Assembly (NCBI RefSeq): GCF_047663525.1
Contig: NC_092621.1
Coordinates: 9,048,501 to 9,112,500, forward strand
Direction of reading: 5' to 3'
DNA length: 64,000 nucleotides
Source of the DNA: Anas platyrhynchos
Taxonomy: Eukaryota > Chordata > Aves > Anseriformes > Anatidae
In this document: piece after piece, positions 22,872-34,547 of the stretch
Position numbering within the stretch: the first letter of the stretch is position 1
How the letters are laid out: each line of letters opens with the position of its first letter
Program-made: the position numbers and the translations under genes
Notes under the pieces: generated by a model
The model's input: only the letters and a program-made list of their open reading frames with translations
The model's database searches: none
Told to the model about the DNA's origin: nothing

Positions 22872-25800
22872 TCTTTTGCAGAGGAGTGGGAAGAAAGATG
22901 TCTTTGCAGCCAGCCCGGGCTTCTCAAGAGAAGAAAACTGAGAGTTCCCACCTCCACCGAGCCCTGGAGTGCCTGTCTCTGAAAAAGAGGATATAAATCA
23001 TCTCAGAAGAACCTCCGAATCAAGGGATCTCTTGTCCCCTCTTTGCCATCTCGATTTCAGCAGCTCCCCACGCCTCCCTGGTATTGGGTTGGGACACTGC
23101 AGACAGGGCCCCAAGACACCCCCAAGCCAACATTTGGGGTCCCCAACCTGAACCCCACGGAGGGCAGCACCCAGGGCAGTAAGAGCCACAGCAGAGCACG
23201 GCAGCTTTTCGGCTCCGTCCCGCTCCCCCTTTCATGGCCCCGGGGAAGGAGGCTGCTTGCAGAGCCAGGAGCCGCATGGCTTCCCCTTGGCTGCGGGCTT
23301 GACAGGCTCGGCCAAGCACAACGCTGTGGGTTCAGAGGCGAAAAGTGAAGTGAGGACACCAGGGAGCGAGGAGCAAAACCAGGCAATGAAGGAGCAGGGG
23401 TGGAGAGGAGCCGCAGAGCCGACGATGTCTGCCTCAGCCCAGCAGGATGCTGGGCTCTCTTGTGGGCTTGGTGTGGGCAAGGGCAGGACTAAACACCATC
23501 TCCTGGCTCCTTCCAGATAAAATGGCCCCAGGCTAGCAGCAGAGCAGCCTGTCTGCTTGTGGGGGATTAGGGGGACCTGAGCATCACCCAAACCCCTGTT
23601 CCCCTCCACAGAGTTGCCCAGGTGTGATCCCGAAGGGTTGCACTGCAGCAATTGGGCACGGGCTCTGCAAACTACACAGCATCTGTTGTTCGTTTTGAAG
23701 CAGCTCTTGGGCCAGGTCTCACAGCCTTACTGTCAGAAGGAGGAAGGCTCAGAGCAGAGCAGGCTGCCCGCACCCCATCCCTGAGAGAGCCGCTGCTGGG
23801 CAGAGACGTGGGGTCAGAGAGAGCCCAGCAGGGACACAGGGGACGTCTGGGGCAGAGGCTGCAGGGACGGGATGCAGGCAGGCAGGATGAGCGCCGGCCA
23901 GGCCACGTCACCTTCTGCTGGGTGTCTGTAACCTTCTGGGCTGCCAGTCGCTTTAAATGGGATTACGGCGGCATTAGGAAGCGATTAGCCTGAGCAGGCA
24001 GTGGGTAGAGCTAAACGACCTGTCCCGCGGCCAAGTCCCACTGAGCCCTCGCTCACCGGCCAGGAGCAGCTCCAGTCACCCTGCCCGTGTCACCCAGGGC
24101 CACGTCCTGCCCACAGGAGGGGAAGGGGACCCTCGCCCCCCAGCACGAGCCCAGCTGCCAGCAAAATCAGGCAGTAAAGGCGGTGGTGGGAGATCCTGCG
24201 TTGGCATTACACCTTCATCCTCCTCCAGCAACACTCCTCGGTGTTTAGAGGGGACAGAAGTGGGGATGGTGCTGGGAAGGTTCACAGAAGGGTTTTTGAC
24301 ACAACTAGCACAGCCAAGTGATGCTGTGGGGACACTGTGATGCCCAAATTGGAGCTGCTTCCCTGCCACCCATCTCCACCAGCATGGACACCCGTGGGAG
24401 GTGAGAGGGTCCGTGTGGGTGTGCCAGCACCACAACAACACACACGGGGCCAGTGCAAGTGGCTGGGTGTTTCCAGGCATTTAAAAGCATATGCTTAGCC
24501 CAGATGAGCTCCCTCCCTCTCTGCACTGGGAATTTTTGGGATGCCAGTGACAGAGCTCCCGCTATCAGAAACAAGTGTGTGCCTTGTACGTGTGTTATCT
24601 TGGGGCCGGGAAGCTCGAGGGGGGAGAAAACAAAATGCAGCCACCCACCGAGCAGAACTGGCAAATTATTCAGGGAAGAGGATTTTTGAAAGCTGTCATG
24701 TTGGATGAGAAAAGGGAAATAAATGGCTTTGTCTCTCTTAGATTTCATCTAGGATTTTAAGCCTCTGATACTGAGCTGATCCTGCCATGGTGGAGATGGC
24801 CCCCTCCTCATCTCCACTTAAAACTGAGAGCAACAAAGCAGCCCCCTGCTCCAGGGACTTGCTGGATTTCCATCTCCCTTTCAGGAGGCTGGTTTATTAT
24901 TTATGAACTACTTTGAATCCGCTCTATTTTTAGGCAGTTTCTTTTTCCCCCTCCATGGGCTGGAATTTGTGATGTACGCGAAGGAGCTGGCACCACTGCT
25001 GCCACTCAGGAGCGAACCAATGCAGTTTGTAGGAAAGGTTTTCGGCCCCATTCTGCCTTGGAGCTGTTCACAACCTGGGTGTCCAAGCCAGCAGACTTAA
25101 CTCAGTCTGTGGGTCCAGGCTGTCCTTGTGTCTGGCACACCCAAACAGACACAGGATGGATGCTGGGGCACCCATCCAGTACAAAGGCTGAGCCAACCTC
25201 TGCGGCTTGGTAGAGGAAGGGCTCGGGCAGCCCTGCATGGAGGCAGAGCACCATCCTGCACCGTCCCACCACAGAGGATGGTATTCACCAACACGTGCAA
25301 TCAGCAGCACCCAAAAATGCAGCACTGCACCACGCAAAGTGCCCAGACCTCAAGCACTGGTGCAGGCTGCAACTCGAGCCGTTTCAGGCACTCATGGTGG
25401 GGGCAAATTTGTTGAGCCACAGGGCTCAACAGAGCTTCAGCAGCACAAACTCTGTAAACGCAGCAGCTGTCCATGGGGTGGGACAGCCGAGAGCATGGCT
25501 GAGGTAGGATTAAACCCCTTTTGGTGCATGGGGCTGATGGGCTGTGTCAGATGTCACCTCTTCCAGGATGGACCTTGAGGTCTGGACGTCACCTCCTCGG
25601 GCACAGCTCTGCCAAGCAGGCTGTGAGAAATGTTTGCAGCTGGGGGCCAGCAGGAGCTTGCTCTGTAGCTGGCCCAGACCTCCTTGGTTTTGCTTTGTTA
25701 ACAAAATTTGCAGCTCACCATCCCGTGACCTGTCCCTGTCCCTGTCCCAGACCAAAGGTAAGTCTTCTACGCTCTCCCGAGATTACGCCCACCACCTCGC

Positions 25801-28700
25801 ACGCGGAGAATTGCCTGCACACGCCACGGCTGTTTCAACATATTTTGGAATGCAAACTTGTTATTTTGCTCCAAGGCGACATTGCGGTGACCTCCAGCTC
25901 CTCTAAAAAAAGAAAACGGGCAGGGAGGGCGGCAAAGCCAAGCAGCGTGCTTGCAGCTTGCTGCGACGAAGCTTCCCAGCTGACCCAAAAACAAAGCTTT
26001 TTCTTCCCTTTCCATGGAAGCAGCCAGTCGCCTTGCCTTGATCTGCGATGAAAGCAAAACACCCTAGCAGGACACACTTTACAGAGTAAAAATAAAAATT
26101 CATTTTTCGACCGGTTCTATTTTTACCAATACCGCTGCTAAACGCGGGCTGCGAGACCCACAGCACCACTAACCCCAGCACCTTCGTAATGAGGTCACTG
26201 GTTTAAAAATGGTCACTAACAACTAACGGGTCCCTATCGCCCCAGCAGGGTCAGACCCAAACTGTGCTGGTGCCTGCACTGATTTCCCAAGCCAGGATGT
26301 CAGGAAACTGTGTGTCAGGTGGTGCAAGGTGCTGCCACCTCTCCGAATGTCTTGGCCAGGGTCAAGCAAATGAAACACTGCAGAATTCACTGCCAGACAT
26401 TTCCAGCCCCTAAAAGAGCAGGGAATTAGGATGGCAAAAGGGGGAAATGACTTCTCTGCAAAGCATCTACAGGAACAAAAGAAGCCTCTGAGTGCACAGC
26501 CCTTGTGACTTGCTAAAGGGACTTTGCAGCCCAAGTCTGAAAGGGGCTGGGATGAACAAACCCTTCTGTGGGTTTATTTTCTCTTTGAGGAATCAGAAAG
26601 GAGCCAGGGGGGCAGGGGGACACATGGGGTACACAGGGCAGCACCGGCAAGGGGGGGCACAGCTGCTCCAGGTCACAGCAGGGCCCAACGCTGCTTGGTC
26701 TGAAGGGCTGGGGGACAGGCCAGGAGAAGGGGGTCACTTTGCCTCCTGCAAAGTGACAGCTGCTTCCCTGCGTTTGGGATGCCGCCTCCCTGCCAATACA
26801 CAGCAGAAAATTCCCCACCACGCCTGGCTGTCGGGTACAGACAGCTCATCCCGCCGGGGACACGGGGCACGGTGCCGGCACCTACCTGTCCATCGCCTCC
26901 GGGGAGTACCCGGCTCCGCTGCAGATGTATTTTAAGCACATCAAAAATCCATGCTGCTGCATCTCTCTGTCCTCCTCACAGCACCGGGAGGTTTCAGGGC
27001 ATGGAGCTGGCTGTGCCCTGGGCAGGCTGCGAGCGGCACGTGCCTGCGGGCAGGAGGAGGGGACCGGCACGTCACCAGCATGTCACCGGCGTGTTTTCTC
27101 GGGCACTGTGACGGAATCGCGTGCAGCCAGCCCTCCTGCTGTGGTGGCTGCTGCAGGCAACACGGCAGCAAGGAGAGAGCACGGAGGGTGCTGCTGGCAC
27201 GAGTGGGGTGTTGGCTTTGCATCCCAGAGCCTCGGGATTCAGGCTCAGGACTCATCTTCCTGCGGCAGGAGTGGGAAGGGAGGGGAAACGCTTGTCCCAC
27301 CTGTGTTCAGAGGCTTTTAAGAAGCAGAAAGCAAAAAACTCACACTGCTCCCATACCAAATTATTATTAGTCCTCCCAAAAAAAGTCTAAGCACAGCTAT
27401 GATTCAGCACCGTAATGGAGCTGCTTTGAGCAAAAGGAAACAACCAACCCCGCTGCTGCTGGCTGGTTCCTAAGCCAGGATCAAGCAGCACCGAGCACCC
27501 AGAGGATAAACCCCAAATATGTGAATATAGAGCTCATCCATGGACTGCAGAAATGCTGCTAGGACTCGCATGGTGTGCAGAGACAGATTTGAGGCTGCAC
27601 TATTCCCTCTGCTGAACCTTAAATACTTCCACCTGTACTGCAGGAACTGGCACTTCGCAGCCCACTTTTGTTCCTTCACACTGCCCGCACCGAGTGGTGC
27701 TCCAAACCCCTTTGAACACCTCATCGGGTGTTTGACCATGACTGCAATGCAAAAAGGTCCACAGTGAGACAATTCTGGTGGCAGATGTCTTAAGATTGAA
27801 TACACCTGACAATTCTCTCTTCACGTCATCTTTCCTTGCTCTTTAATGTGCACTGATTAGTGAGACGAAGTTCCAGTAAGCTGGTTTTTCAGTTTAGCTC
27901 TGCACACGTTTGCAATGCCCCCAGTAGGTGCCTAACACTTGCCCCGCGATGCCTCAGGTCATGCTCTTGGTGACCAAATTTCTCCAAGCTGCTGAACTCT
28001 CCAGCTCACATGTGTAGGAAAGGCGAATTAAACAAACTTGCCCTGAAATCCTTCCAAGTGCAATTGCAAAAAGCGATCTCTCATGCAGGACAGGCTTTAA
28101 AACACAGTGAGTGGCCAGGGCTAGAAGTGCCCTGGCAGGGGACATTCCCCCAGCATACTGCTTGTGCCTGGCTGCAGTGAGAGCACCTCCCCAGTGCCTC
28201 AGCCCTGCTTTGCCCCCCAGACCCGACCCAAGCACCACCACCATGACTCCCGTCCCCTGTCCCATGCCCTCTGGACACGTTGGTTCCACATCTCCCCCAC
28301 GGCACACGATAGCTCAGACCCTCACTGGTGACTCCATGCCAAGGTGGCCACGGAGCCGTGCTCCCACCCCAGGCTGAAGGAGCAGATCCGTCCTTTTGGG
28401 AGCACTCCCGTGCCCTTTTGGGAGCACTCCCGGGCGCTGAGGCTGGCTGAAACCCGAGCTCACCCCAACACTCGAGCACCACAAGGTGATACCAGCAAGA
28501 AACGGGAACCCAGGGGCAGCCCCTGGCACAGCCTCCGCAATTTTCCAACCCTTGCGAAACCCCCAGGTGCCTCCAGCTCCAGCGCAAGCAGCAGGCGATG
28601 AGCACCGAAATTTCTGCCCGTATCCGACAGCACCAGTGATGCTGGCCAGCCTTGGGCCAAACGCGAGTGCCAAGCTGTTAAAACACCTGCTGGCAGCTCC
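22872..28700. other. Probable MYORG 5' intron and flank; no coding gene recognised
   Basis: If MYORG's first exon lies in the CpG island near 29.2 kb, this is its first intron. Open frames up to about 180 codons occur on both strands but look like GC-driven chance frames. A motif-dense A/T-poor segment at 23,920-23,990 (gggattacggcgg, gcgattagcctg) could be regulatory. No CR1 copy is seen here. Confidence 0.4.
28392..28434. repeat. Tandem duplication of a 22-bp unit with inner dyad
   Basis: The unit ccttttgggagcactcccg occurs twice at a spacing of 22 bp. Each unit contains the near-palindrome GGGAGCACTCCC. Confidence 0.9.
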
Positions 28701-29350
28701 TGCGTGCCTGGGTCCGATGTGAGCCTCACGCCTCACCCGCTGCAGGGCTGCGGTGCCCGTCCCGCTGGGCATCGCCCACGGTGCCCACGCAGCCCAAGAG
28801 GGCACGGGGAAGGAGAAAAGTGGCCAGGGGCTCCCTGGGGCACCTCCACTGCTCGCCACCACCACTCATGGCAGGGGCTGGTGGCCGGGCTGTCCCAAAG
28901 ACCCTCGGAGCCCAACCTGTGGCTGGAGCCGGGGTTCGGGCAGCCCTTTCGGGGCGGCAGACCCCCTCCCCACACCCTGCAAGAGGCAGGGGGATCGGGG
29001 CGCAGCCCCTACACCTAGCAGGGCGAAAGGACCGCACCCCGACCAGGGACACCCCGCTGCCTGGGGGTGCGCACCCCAAACCTGCCCAGGGGGCACCCCA
29101 AGCCCCCAGCCCCGGGAACCCCTCGGCACCCCCTCCCCAGCCCCAAGGGGCCGCGGCACTTACCCGCAGCCCCGGGCCATGGCCGGGCTCCGGCCGCCGA
29201 GCACACCGCCTCCCGCAGCGGTTCCGGGGCTGGGCGGAACCGGGGAGCTCGCTCCGCCCTGGCCCGGCCCCCCCTGGCCCTCCCCGATCGCCACCAGTCC
29301 CCTCCAGTCGTCCCCAGTCCCCCCCTGGCCCGGCTGGGGCGCAGCGGGTG
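28700..29350 (-). promoter_or_regulatory. MYORG: GC/CpG-rich island, probable MYORG promoter
   Basis: This is the most CpG-dense part of the window (ccggccgccgagcacaccg, cggttccggggctgggcgga). On the minus strand it contains the exon-like end at 29,164. Mammalian MYORG has a non-coding first exon several kb upstream of its single coding exon, which fits this position about 6.3 kb from the copy B start. The island could also act on the other strand. Confidence 0.5.
29164..29250 (-). other. MYORG: Candidate non-coding exon 1 of MYORG
   Basis: On the minus strand the sequence GGGGCTGCGG is followed by GTAAGT, a near-perfect 5' splice site, with intron starting at 29,163. An ATG at 29,180-29,178 gives only a few codons and, joined to the likely acceptor before the coding exon, does not read into the MYORG frame. 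It would therefore be 5' UTR or a short upstream ORF. The upstream limit of the exon is a guess. Confidence 0.4.
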
Positions 29351-29664
29351 GCTGTGAGGCAGGGGGTGCTGGGGGTGCAGGAGCTCCCAGGTCTTCGCTA
29401 ATTAACCACACGCCTTCATTAATGGCATGCAGCCATTACTGTCATACCCCCACTCCTCGCTTAGCCCCATGCCGGGGGTCCTGGTGTGCTGCTTCTCCTT
29501 CTGGTGCAGTCACTGCGCTCCCAGAGCTTCTCCTGCGTGCTTTGGTTTGGGCACCGGCCCCCAAGATTTGTTCCATTTGTCCCCAAGGCAGCGGCTGCTG
29601 GATTTTATCCCAGGTCCCCTCTCCAGTGACCGTCCCAAGGCTGTAGGAAAGGAGCTGACAGGAG

Positions 29665-29810
29665 CAGTTTGCCCAAAGTGGTTTTATTGAAAGCCCACCT
29701 TTGGTCTTCAGCACTCCTGGGCAGAGTAAACCTCTGAGCAAAACTCAGGGTGGATGGTGTAGCTGCCTCGCTGGACTCCTCCCATCCTCTTGAAGTGGCT
29801 CGTGTCCCAC
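29665..29810 (-). other. SPMIP6: Candidate SPMIP6 terminal exon (3' UTR or alternative C-terminus)
   Basis: A pyrimidine-rich stretch ending gtatctcccccag precedes an exon-like segment whose phase-2 frame is open for 33 codons and reads protein-like (WDTSHFKRMGGVQRGSYTIH, then PEFCSEVYSAQEC, TGA at 29,710-29,708). AATAAA follows at once. The nearest donor is GTATGG at 30,765, directly after the SPMIP6 stop TAG. With the canonical SPMIP6 frame this exon is 3' UTR. With the shifted frame of exon 6 the junction AG|G keeps the phase and adds this peptide. I do not recognise the peptide. Confidence 0.5.
29683..29688 (-). terminator. SPMIP6: Poly(A) signal AATAAA at the SPMIP6 3' end
   Basis: AATAAA on the minus strand lies 20 bp after the stop of the open frame in the candidate terminal exon 29,708-29,810. 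It is the first clean AATAAA downstream of the SPMIP6 coding exons. Confidence 0.65.
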
Positions 29811-30189
29811 CTGGGGGAGATACACGGCACAGGGAGGATGAAACTCCAGCGAGGAAGAAGAGCAGAAGCCCCAGTGCTGGCTGCTGGCATCACTTAGGGG
29901 CGAATGGTGTGCGTGCAGCCACCCCTGTCCCCTGTGGAGGCGTCTTTGGGTGCTGAGGCCAAAGCCAAGGCTGGGCAGAAAGCTCCCTGGTGCTGCCACC
30001 TGAGCGAGCTGCTCCCAGCAGGTGTCATGCTGCCACCTCCTGCTCCTTGCACTGTCACCTCCCTCAAGCCTTCATTTCCAGAGCCATGCAAGTACAGGAA
30101 AATTTGCCTCTTTCTCAGCAGAGAAGACCTTGAGAAACATCTCGCCAGGGCTTGGGCATGGGGACATCTGTGGGGAGCTCATTGCCCCG

Positions 30190-30232
30190 TTTGTTCTTCC
30201 CATTTGCTTTTTTTGTTCTTCCCATTTGCTTT
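30190..30232. repeat. 22-bp tandem duplication
   Basis: The unit tttgttcttcccatttgctt is repeated twice in direct succession, inside the candidate 3' intron of SPMIP6. Confidence 0.92.
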
Positions 30233-30765
30233 CAGTTTCTGCTCTCAGGAATTTAATGCCAATCACACGTCTTCTACGAACCTGACTCCTAATTTTGGAC
30301 TGTGGGGAGTTGATGTAATAGCACAGGGATGACTAAGCTGGATAAACAGCCTCCCCTCTCCCCTTGCTGCTTCCCAAGGGATGTTCTAGGGTAAGAGCTG
30401 CCTCTGCAGTGGAGAGATCCCAAAAGGGAACATGCGGGGATTAAAAGGTGCTGCTGGACCTGCAGTGAGTGAAGGACTGGGCTGATTACTGCATATTGGG
30501 CAGTGGGACCAGGACTGTGTTCCAAGAAGAGCAAGTGACAATGACAGAAAACACAAGAGCAGCATAGGCAACACTGCTGTGGCCCCAAAATCTGGGAAAT
30601 GCTAAGCCACGTGCAGGCAGGCTGCACCATAGCCCCCAGAAAAATCCTCTGAGCAATTCTGCATCAAAGCCTAATGAAAAGAGAACTAGTGGCTGATGTG
30701 AGCAAGCTTTACCCTGGGGCAGCCTGCCCGTGCCTGGAGCAGTCCCTCACCCAACCCATCCATAC

Positions 30766-33046
30766 CTAGGGCTCATATATGGGTACGATGGCTGGGGGCG
30801 ATGTGAAGGTGCACAGAGAGTCGCCGTGGGGCTGTAATTGCAGCACGGGATGCTCCTGCAAGAGATATCGAAGGCAGGGTGTTGAGTGGCCCTGCAGACG
30901 AGGGAAGCCGTGTCCATCCCACCCCATCCCATCCCAACCCAACTCATCCCACCCCACCCGTCCCATCTCAACCCAACCTTACAGTCCTCTCTGCTAGCGT
31001 GTTGAGATGGCTCCTGATGGCAGCGTCCCCATTGACGTAGTAGTCCATCCCTCGCAGGCAGTAGTGGCGCCCGGAGCAGGGGCTGTAGTAGCCCTGGAAG
31101 GGTCTCCTCCCCGACATGGTGTACACGGGCTGCAGGGACGGCGGCGAGAGCCGCGACAGCCTGCGCAGCATGTCAGCAACCGCCTCCCGCTCTGCAAGCA
31201 GAAGGACGGCGAGGATAAGGGGCGAGGAGGAGATCACCAAGCAGCTCAGCACCTGGATGGCACGGGCACGGCAAGAGCTGGAGCTGCGTGTGAGGGCAGT
31301 TACCGTATTGGTTGAGGCAGGCGGGTTTTGGAGGGTATGGCACGGGTATGCTGCGCAGGTAGGTCTCCATCCTCTTCTCCTGCAGGGAGTGATCACAGCC
31401 CTTGCAGCATTGCCACCCCTTTGGTGCAGAGCCCGAGGTGTTGGTGGCACCCTCAGGGCTCCAGTTTTTTAGGGGGGAAGAGGATCCGGGCCCTACCTTG
31501 GGTGGGAGGGGGAGGTAGGTGCTGTACTTGTTCCAGGCTGCGCTGTTGTAGGGGCCTGCTCTCCAGGTGATGTATTTGTCCTCGTTGACAAAAACTGGGT
31601 TGTACTTCTCTGCAATGTGAAGGTGACAGGCAGGGGTGGCCCATGGGGCGCGCAGCCACCTTTGGGGATATCCATGGGGATATGGCTGGAGTGTCCCAAC
31701 AGCCTCCCCGTCCCACAGACATGGGCTCGGGGGTATTTCAGAGGAGCTGCTGCTTTGAATGCAGCTTTGGGCCAAGGGGTGCCCAGAGGGATGTGTCCAG
31801 GCATCACCAACCACCACAGGTTTTGGGAGACTGCCAGTGGAGCGAGCCCAGGGGACCTCAGCATGGGGATGGGGATGGGGATGTGTGGCTGCAGCAAAGC
31901 CACGAGTGCAGATGCCAAGTGGGTGTCCCTTTGTCCAGGGGAACACAGGATGCAAAAGGAGGGATGGACTGAGCCACACCAGCATCCTCAGCTCCCCACC
32001 TGTGGCTCCTGGGGACATGCCCTGTGTGACACGGGATGGGACCTTGTGGTACCTTCAGGCCTGGTCAGCCAGTACTTCTCTGGCCAGTAGGCGGTGGGGT
32101 CGATGGCGTTCCTGTACAAGTACTCCTGCATCACTGCCTTAATCAGCTTGTCGGGCTGACCTTGGCTCGCTGGATTTCGGTCCTGGGGCACCGTTAATCC
32201 CTAGAGGCAGCAAAGAGCGGGGAGAGATGCCCAGGTGACACAGCAGCACCTGCCTTCCTGGGCATCGGGGCTCGCAGTAAGGCAGAGATTGGGGTGGGTG
32301 CACCAGGGACACCACGTATGGGGCCAGCAGCAGTAGGGAAATGAGTTATGAGACAAAGCCGGTCCCCTACAGCTGGCAGAGACCGAGAGGGCTGGGGTCG
32401 CCCAGCATTTCTGAGCCTGTTCTGTCCCCGCACAGCAGTGACATCCATCTCTGTGCCCTCTGCTGGCTCTCTAATTACAATGCACATGCTAGTGAGGCTG
32501 AAAGAGATGTGGTGTCCTTCATGTCAGAGCCTGCCTGCTTGTCGGGCTGTGTGGTGAGAGCTGCCAGGCCATGGCGCACACGGACCCTGCTGTGGCAAGG
32601 CCACGGCTCAGGGATCTGTCCTGGAGCAGGGCTGGGAGAGGTTTTGCTGTGCTCAGGAGTTCACGGGGTCCTGCTGGCACACAGGGCTCCCAGCTGGAGC
32701 TTTGGGGCTGTGCCCTACGAGCCCAAAGCCACCCCGGGGTGCAGCCCCACAGGCACACACCAAGCCCAGGGGACAAAAAGCCAGCGAGCACGGGCTGGGA
32801 GGTGTCAGACACTTTGCTGACCAGCGAACACGAACCCCCTCTGTTACAGAAAGCGAGGTGCCCCCATTCACCTCCCCCTTGCTGGGGGAGAAACCCCGAG
32901 GTGTTTACCTGGGTCACAAACTTGTTTTCTTTCCATAGCTGCAGCGGGGCCTTCTCGTGGATCGACTTCTTCAGGGTGCACGGTGGGCGGTAGGAGTCAG
33001 TGTAGGTGCTGACGGGGGTCTTGTATTTTTGGGCGAAGAGGAACAT
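30766..33046 (-). CDS. SPMIP6: Sperm microtubule inner protein 6 (spermatid manchette related)
   Basis: A protein of sperm axonemal doublets and the spermatid manchette (human C9orf24/SMRP1). Six coding exons with canonical GT/AG borders and consistent phases: 33,046-32,909; 32,200-32,053; 31,609-31,497; 31,379-31,304; 31,191-30,983; 30,855-30,766, totalling 774 nt and 257 residues; the human protein has about 262. Diagnostic segments: MFLFAQKYKTPVSTYTDSYR (start), YWPEKYWLTRPE, WRAGPYNSAAWNKYSTYLPL, KRMETYLRSIPVPYPPKP, GYYSPCSGRHYCLRGMDYY, and the C-terminus SPPAIVPIYEP, which parallels SPAVILPISEP as I recall it from human. Hydrophilic, no membrane segment or enzyme motif; tyrosine/proline-rich as usual for microtubule inner proteins. 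It sits between MYORG and FAM219A on the same strand as both, as in human. Intron 5 is only 127 bp and G-rich. A further exon may follow the stop. Confidence 0.93.
30913..30978 (-). repeat. G-rich degenerate pentamer/hexamer array in SPMIP6 intron 5
   Basis: On the minus strand, which is the transcript strand, GGGAT/GGGGT/GGGTT units repeat across about 65 bp, filling half of the 127-bp intron between coding exons 5 and 6. There are many GGG runs with short loops, so an RNA G-quadruplex is plausible. Confidence 0.85.
31865..31882 (+). repeat. GGGGAT triplicate
   Basis: Three direct GGGGAT units in SPMIP6 intron 2. This is C-rich in the transcript strand. Confidence 0.9.
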
Positions 33047-34520
33047 GGTGCTGTGGCCACAGGGGTGCTGAGTCCTGGTGGGTTTTGGGGGGGGCTCAGC
33101 AACACTGTGTGGGGCTGGGGTCTCCCTGCCCACGTGGCCCTACGTGGAAATGGAATGGGGCCTCGGTGCCACCAGCTTCTGGTGGTGCTGATGCCGTCAG
33201 TGACATCATAGTGTGGCAGCAGGGGGGATTTGGGCCATTGGGGATTTCTGTGCCATGGCTGCGCTCCCTGGGACAGCATGTGCTGGATTAGGGCACAGCG
33301 ACCCATCCCTGCTCCCCTCCCATCTTCTCTCCGTCCCTTCTGACATGGGCATCCCCCTGGCCCCAGGTTTCTTCCCCTCTCTCAGGCAATTAAATTAACA
33401 AGGGTAGGGAACAATTTCAGCAGGTCCTGGTCAAGATACTGTGAAAGGTTTAGGGACTCCCAGGCATCGCAGTAATTGTTGCCTTTCCAGCCCCTCTCTC
33501 CTGTATTTCATTGGAAATCCCGAAGCAGCACCACAGTGCTGCAGCTACCACCGTGCAGCATGGCAGGGGGCTCCACACTTGGACTGTGGCACTGGTCGGT
33601 CACTTTGGGGTATCCAGGGGAATTACTGCCTGCTCGGGTGAGCTCTCTCCCTTTTCATTAAAAAGCTGGATTTGGGTGACTGTGAGCGGCTCGTTTGCTA
33701 TCCCGAGTGCTGTGGTATGCTCTGCAGGGCTGGTGGAGGGATTGATCCTCACCCAGCATCACCAGCCAGGTTATACCAGGGGAGGGATTTACATGAACCA
33801 CGTGTACTTGTTGCCCAAAAGATGCCAAGCAGGACCCCCCTGCCCTGGGCACCTCCGTCCTGAGGCTCCCCAAGATGCCACCGATTTTCATCCCTCCTGG
33901 GAGCTGGGTAGAATCTGCTTGTCCGTGTGGGGTGGACCCGATGGGGCAAAAAGGGGCAGTGGCTTGCTTGTTAATGGGATAAATTCGAGTTGTGAGCCTC
34001 TTGCCCATGGGTTTGCATTAGTAACTGGCAGGAAAGCAGCAGTTGACGGTATTGAGGCATTGGTGGCACTGCTGCACCTCCCTCAGGGGTCCTGGGCTCA
34101 GTGCCCAGCTCCTCTCCATTACTCACTGGCAGCCCTAAATCATCGGCTGATATGGGGGCGGGAGGGAACCGGGGGCTGGAAGGCAGTGGGACTGCCTCTG
34201 CAGACAGAGCCCATCAGCCAGGGTGTCACAGCGAGAGGAGCAGTCTTCTGAGATGCTTCCTCATGGGGAAGGCCAGGGCTGGCTTCCAAAATCCCCTCAT
34301 CATCAGAGATGGCTCCCCGGGGCCACCCCACTCCCAGGAGAGCTCCTGTTTTCCTTGAGCTGGAGGCCAAACAAGGGTACATCAGTAAAAAACCTCCTGC
34401 TCCCCGTCCACTTGTCCACCTGTGGTTTCAGCCTCGGCGAGGGCTGGGGCTGCAGAGATGGTGCATTTCATGTCCTCCCACCCCGCTGTCCGGCTCGCCC
34501 CGGTGACAAAGGCTGGCAGG
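33047..34520 (-). promoter_or_regulatory. SPMIP6: SPMIP6 5' flank / promoter region
   Basis: This is the intergenic stretch between the SPMIP6 start and the probable FAM219A 3' end. No ORF of note. GTGCCATGGCTGC at 33,250-33,262, about 200 bp upstream of the start codon, resembles half of an RFX X-box (GTTGCCATGGCAAC), the usual control element of ciliary genes. The match is partial. Confidence 0.35.
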
Positions 34521-34541
34521 CTGGTTTTCATATGTATGCTT

Positions 34542-34547
34542 TTTAAT
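34542..34547 (-). terminator. FAM219A: Poly(A) signal ATTAAA, probable FAM219A distal 3' end
   Basis: On the minus strand ATTAAA sits in an A/T-rich, 3' UTR-like stretch (about 34,530-34,900) with many A and T runs, 1.5 kb upstream of SPMIP6. In human the FAM219A 3' end also lies very close to the SPMIP6 5' end. An AATAAA at 40,617-40,612 is a possible proximal site. Confidence 0.45.

Noticed and set aside
26086-26126. Inverted repeat GTAAAAATA / TATTTTTAC with A/T-rich centre
   Set aside because: Nine-base A/T-rich arms are expected by chance in such sequence.
28753-29646. 297-codon plus-strand frame across the CpG island
   Set aside because: Pro/Gly/Ala/Ser-rich frame typical of GC islands, with overlapping open frames on both strands and no domain.
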